Below are positions 16,131-16,202 of a stretch of DNA of 16,202 bases, one piece after another. This DNA is from JABWBR01 sp036741235 (GTDB taxonomy: Bacteria > Bacteroidota > Bacteroidia > Chitinophagales > Saprospiraceae), in contig DAINSQ010000109.1 in assembly GCA_036741235.1 (NCBI GenBank), positions 1 to 16,202 of the forward strand. The letters are read 5' to 3'. Position numbers and translations under genes: made by a program. Numbering within the stretch: the first letter of the stretch is position 1; each line of letters begins with the position of its first letter. Below the pieces are notes generated by a model that was given only the letters and a program-made list of their open reading frames with translations, searched no databases and was not told where the DNA came from.

Positions 16131-16202
16131 GCTTAAACTTATCAACAAACCTACAACTGTCATTGCCTAAAATAGCTTGACCTGAAAAGTCAACCTAAAA
16201 TG

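Overview
The window looks like chromosome of a Bacteroidota bacterium, most likely of the Saprospiria/Chitinophagia side. Reasons: two proteins end in type IX secretion (T9SS) sorting domains; lipoproteins and outer-membrane proteins have Bacteroidota-like signals; two divergent TAnnTTTG promoter boxes are present; Shine-Dalgarno sites are mostly absent. No rRNA, tRNA, CRISPR array, insertion sequence or prophage gene is visible.

Left part (1-6243), housekeeping. An NhaD-type Na+/H+ antiporter gene on the minus strand diverges from a plus-strand pair, dusB (tRNA dihydrouridine synthase) and a CCA-adding/HD-domain tRNA nucleotidyltransferase, which lie 32 bases apart and probably form a tRNA-processing operon ending at a hairpin (4022-4053). 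A gap of about 730 bases, AT-rich and without a convincing gene, precedes dnaA. dnaA converges on the next block across a strong two-way hairpin (6249-6301).

Right part (6319-16005), all on the minus strand, encodes envelope and secreted proteins. In transcription order: a 400-residue lipoprotein of unknown function; a very large T9SS cargo (signal, PKD domain, beta-helix, helical region, sorting domain); a beta-propeller T9SS cargo; a small membrane-anchored protein of unknown function; an outer-membrane beta-barrel protein; and a lipoprotein of the vanadium haloperoxidase/PAP2 family. Hairpins separate some of these units, and the barrel and PAP2 genes are close enough (31 bases) to be one operon.

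The most notable observation is at the start of the large T9SS cargo. Its ATG and signal-peptide start are out of frame with the 1100-residue body by one base, exactly across a run of 12 C (12 G on the plus strand, 14553-14564). Eleven C would join them. This is the layout of a phase-variable surface protein switched by slipped-strand mispairing, although a homopolymer sequencing error would look the same. Other points are an internally duplicated PAP2 protein with a degenerate first half, a sharp GC shift at the sorting domain of the propeller protein, and several inverted repeats beside start codons.
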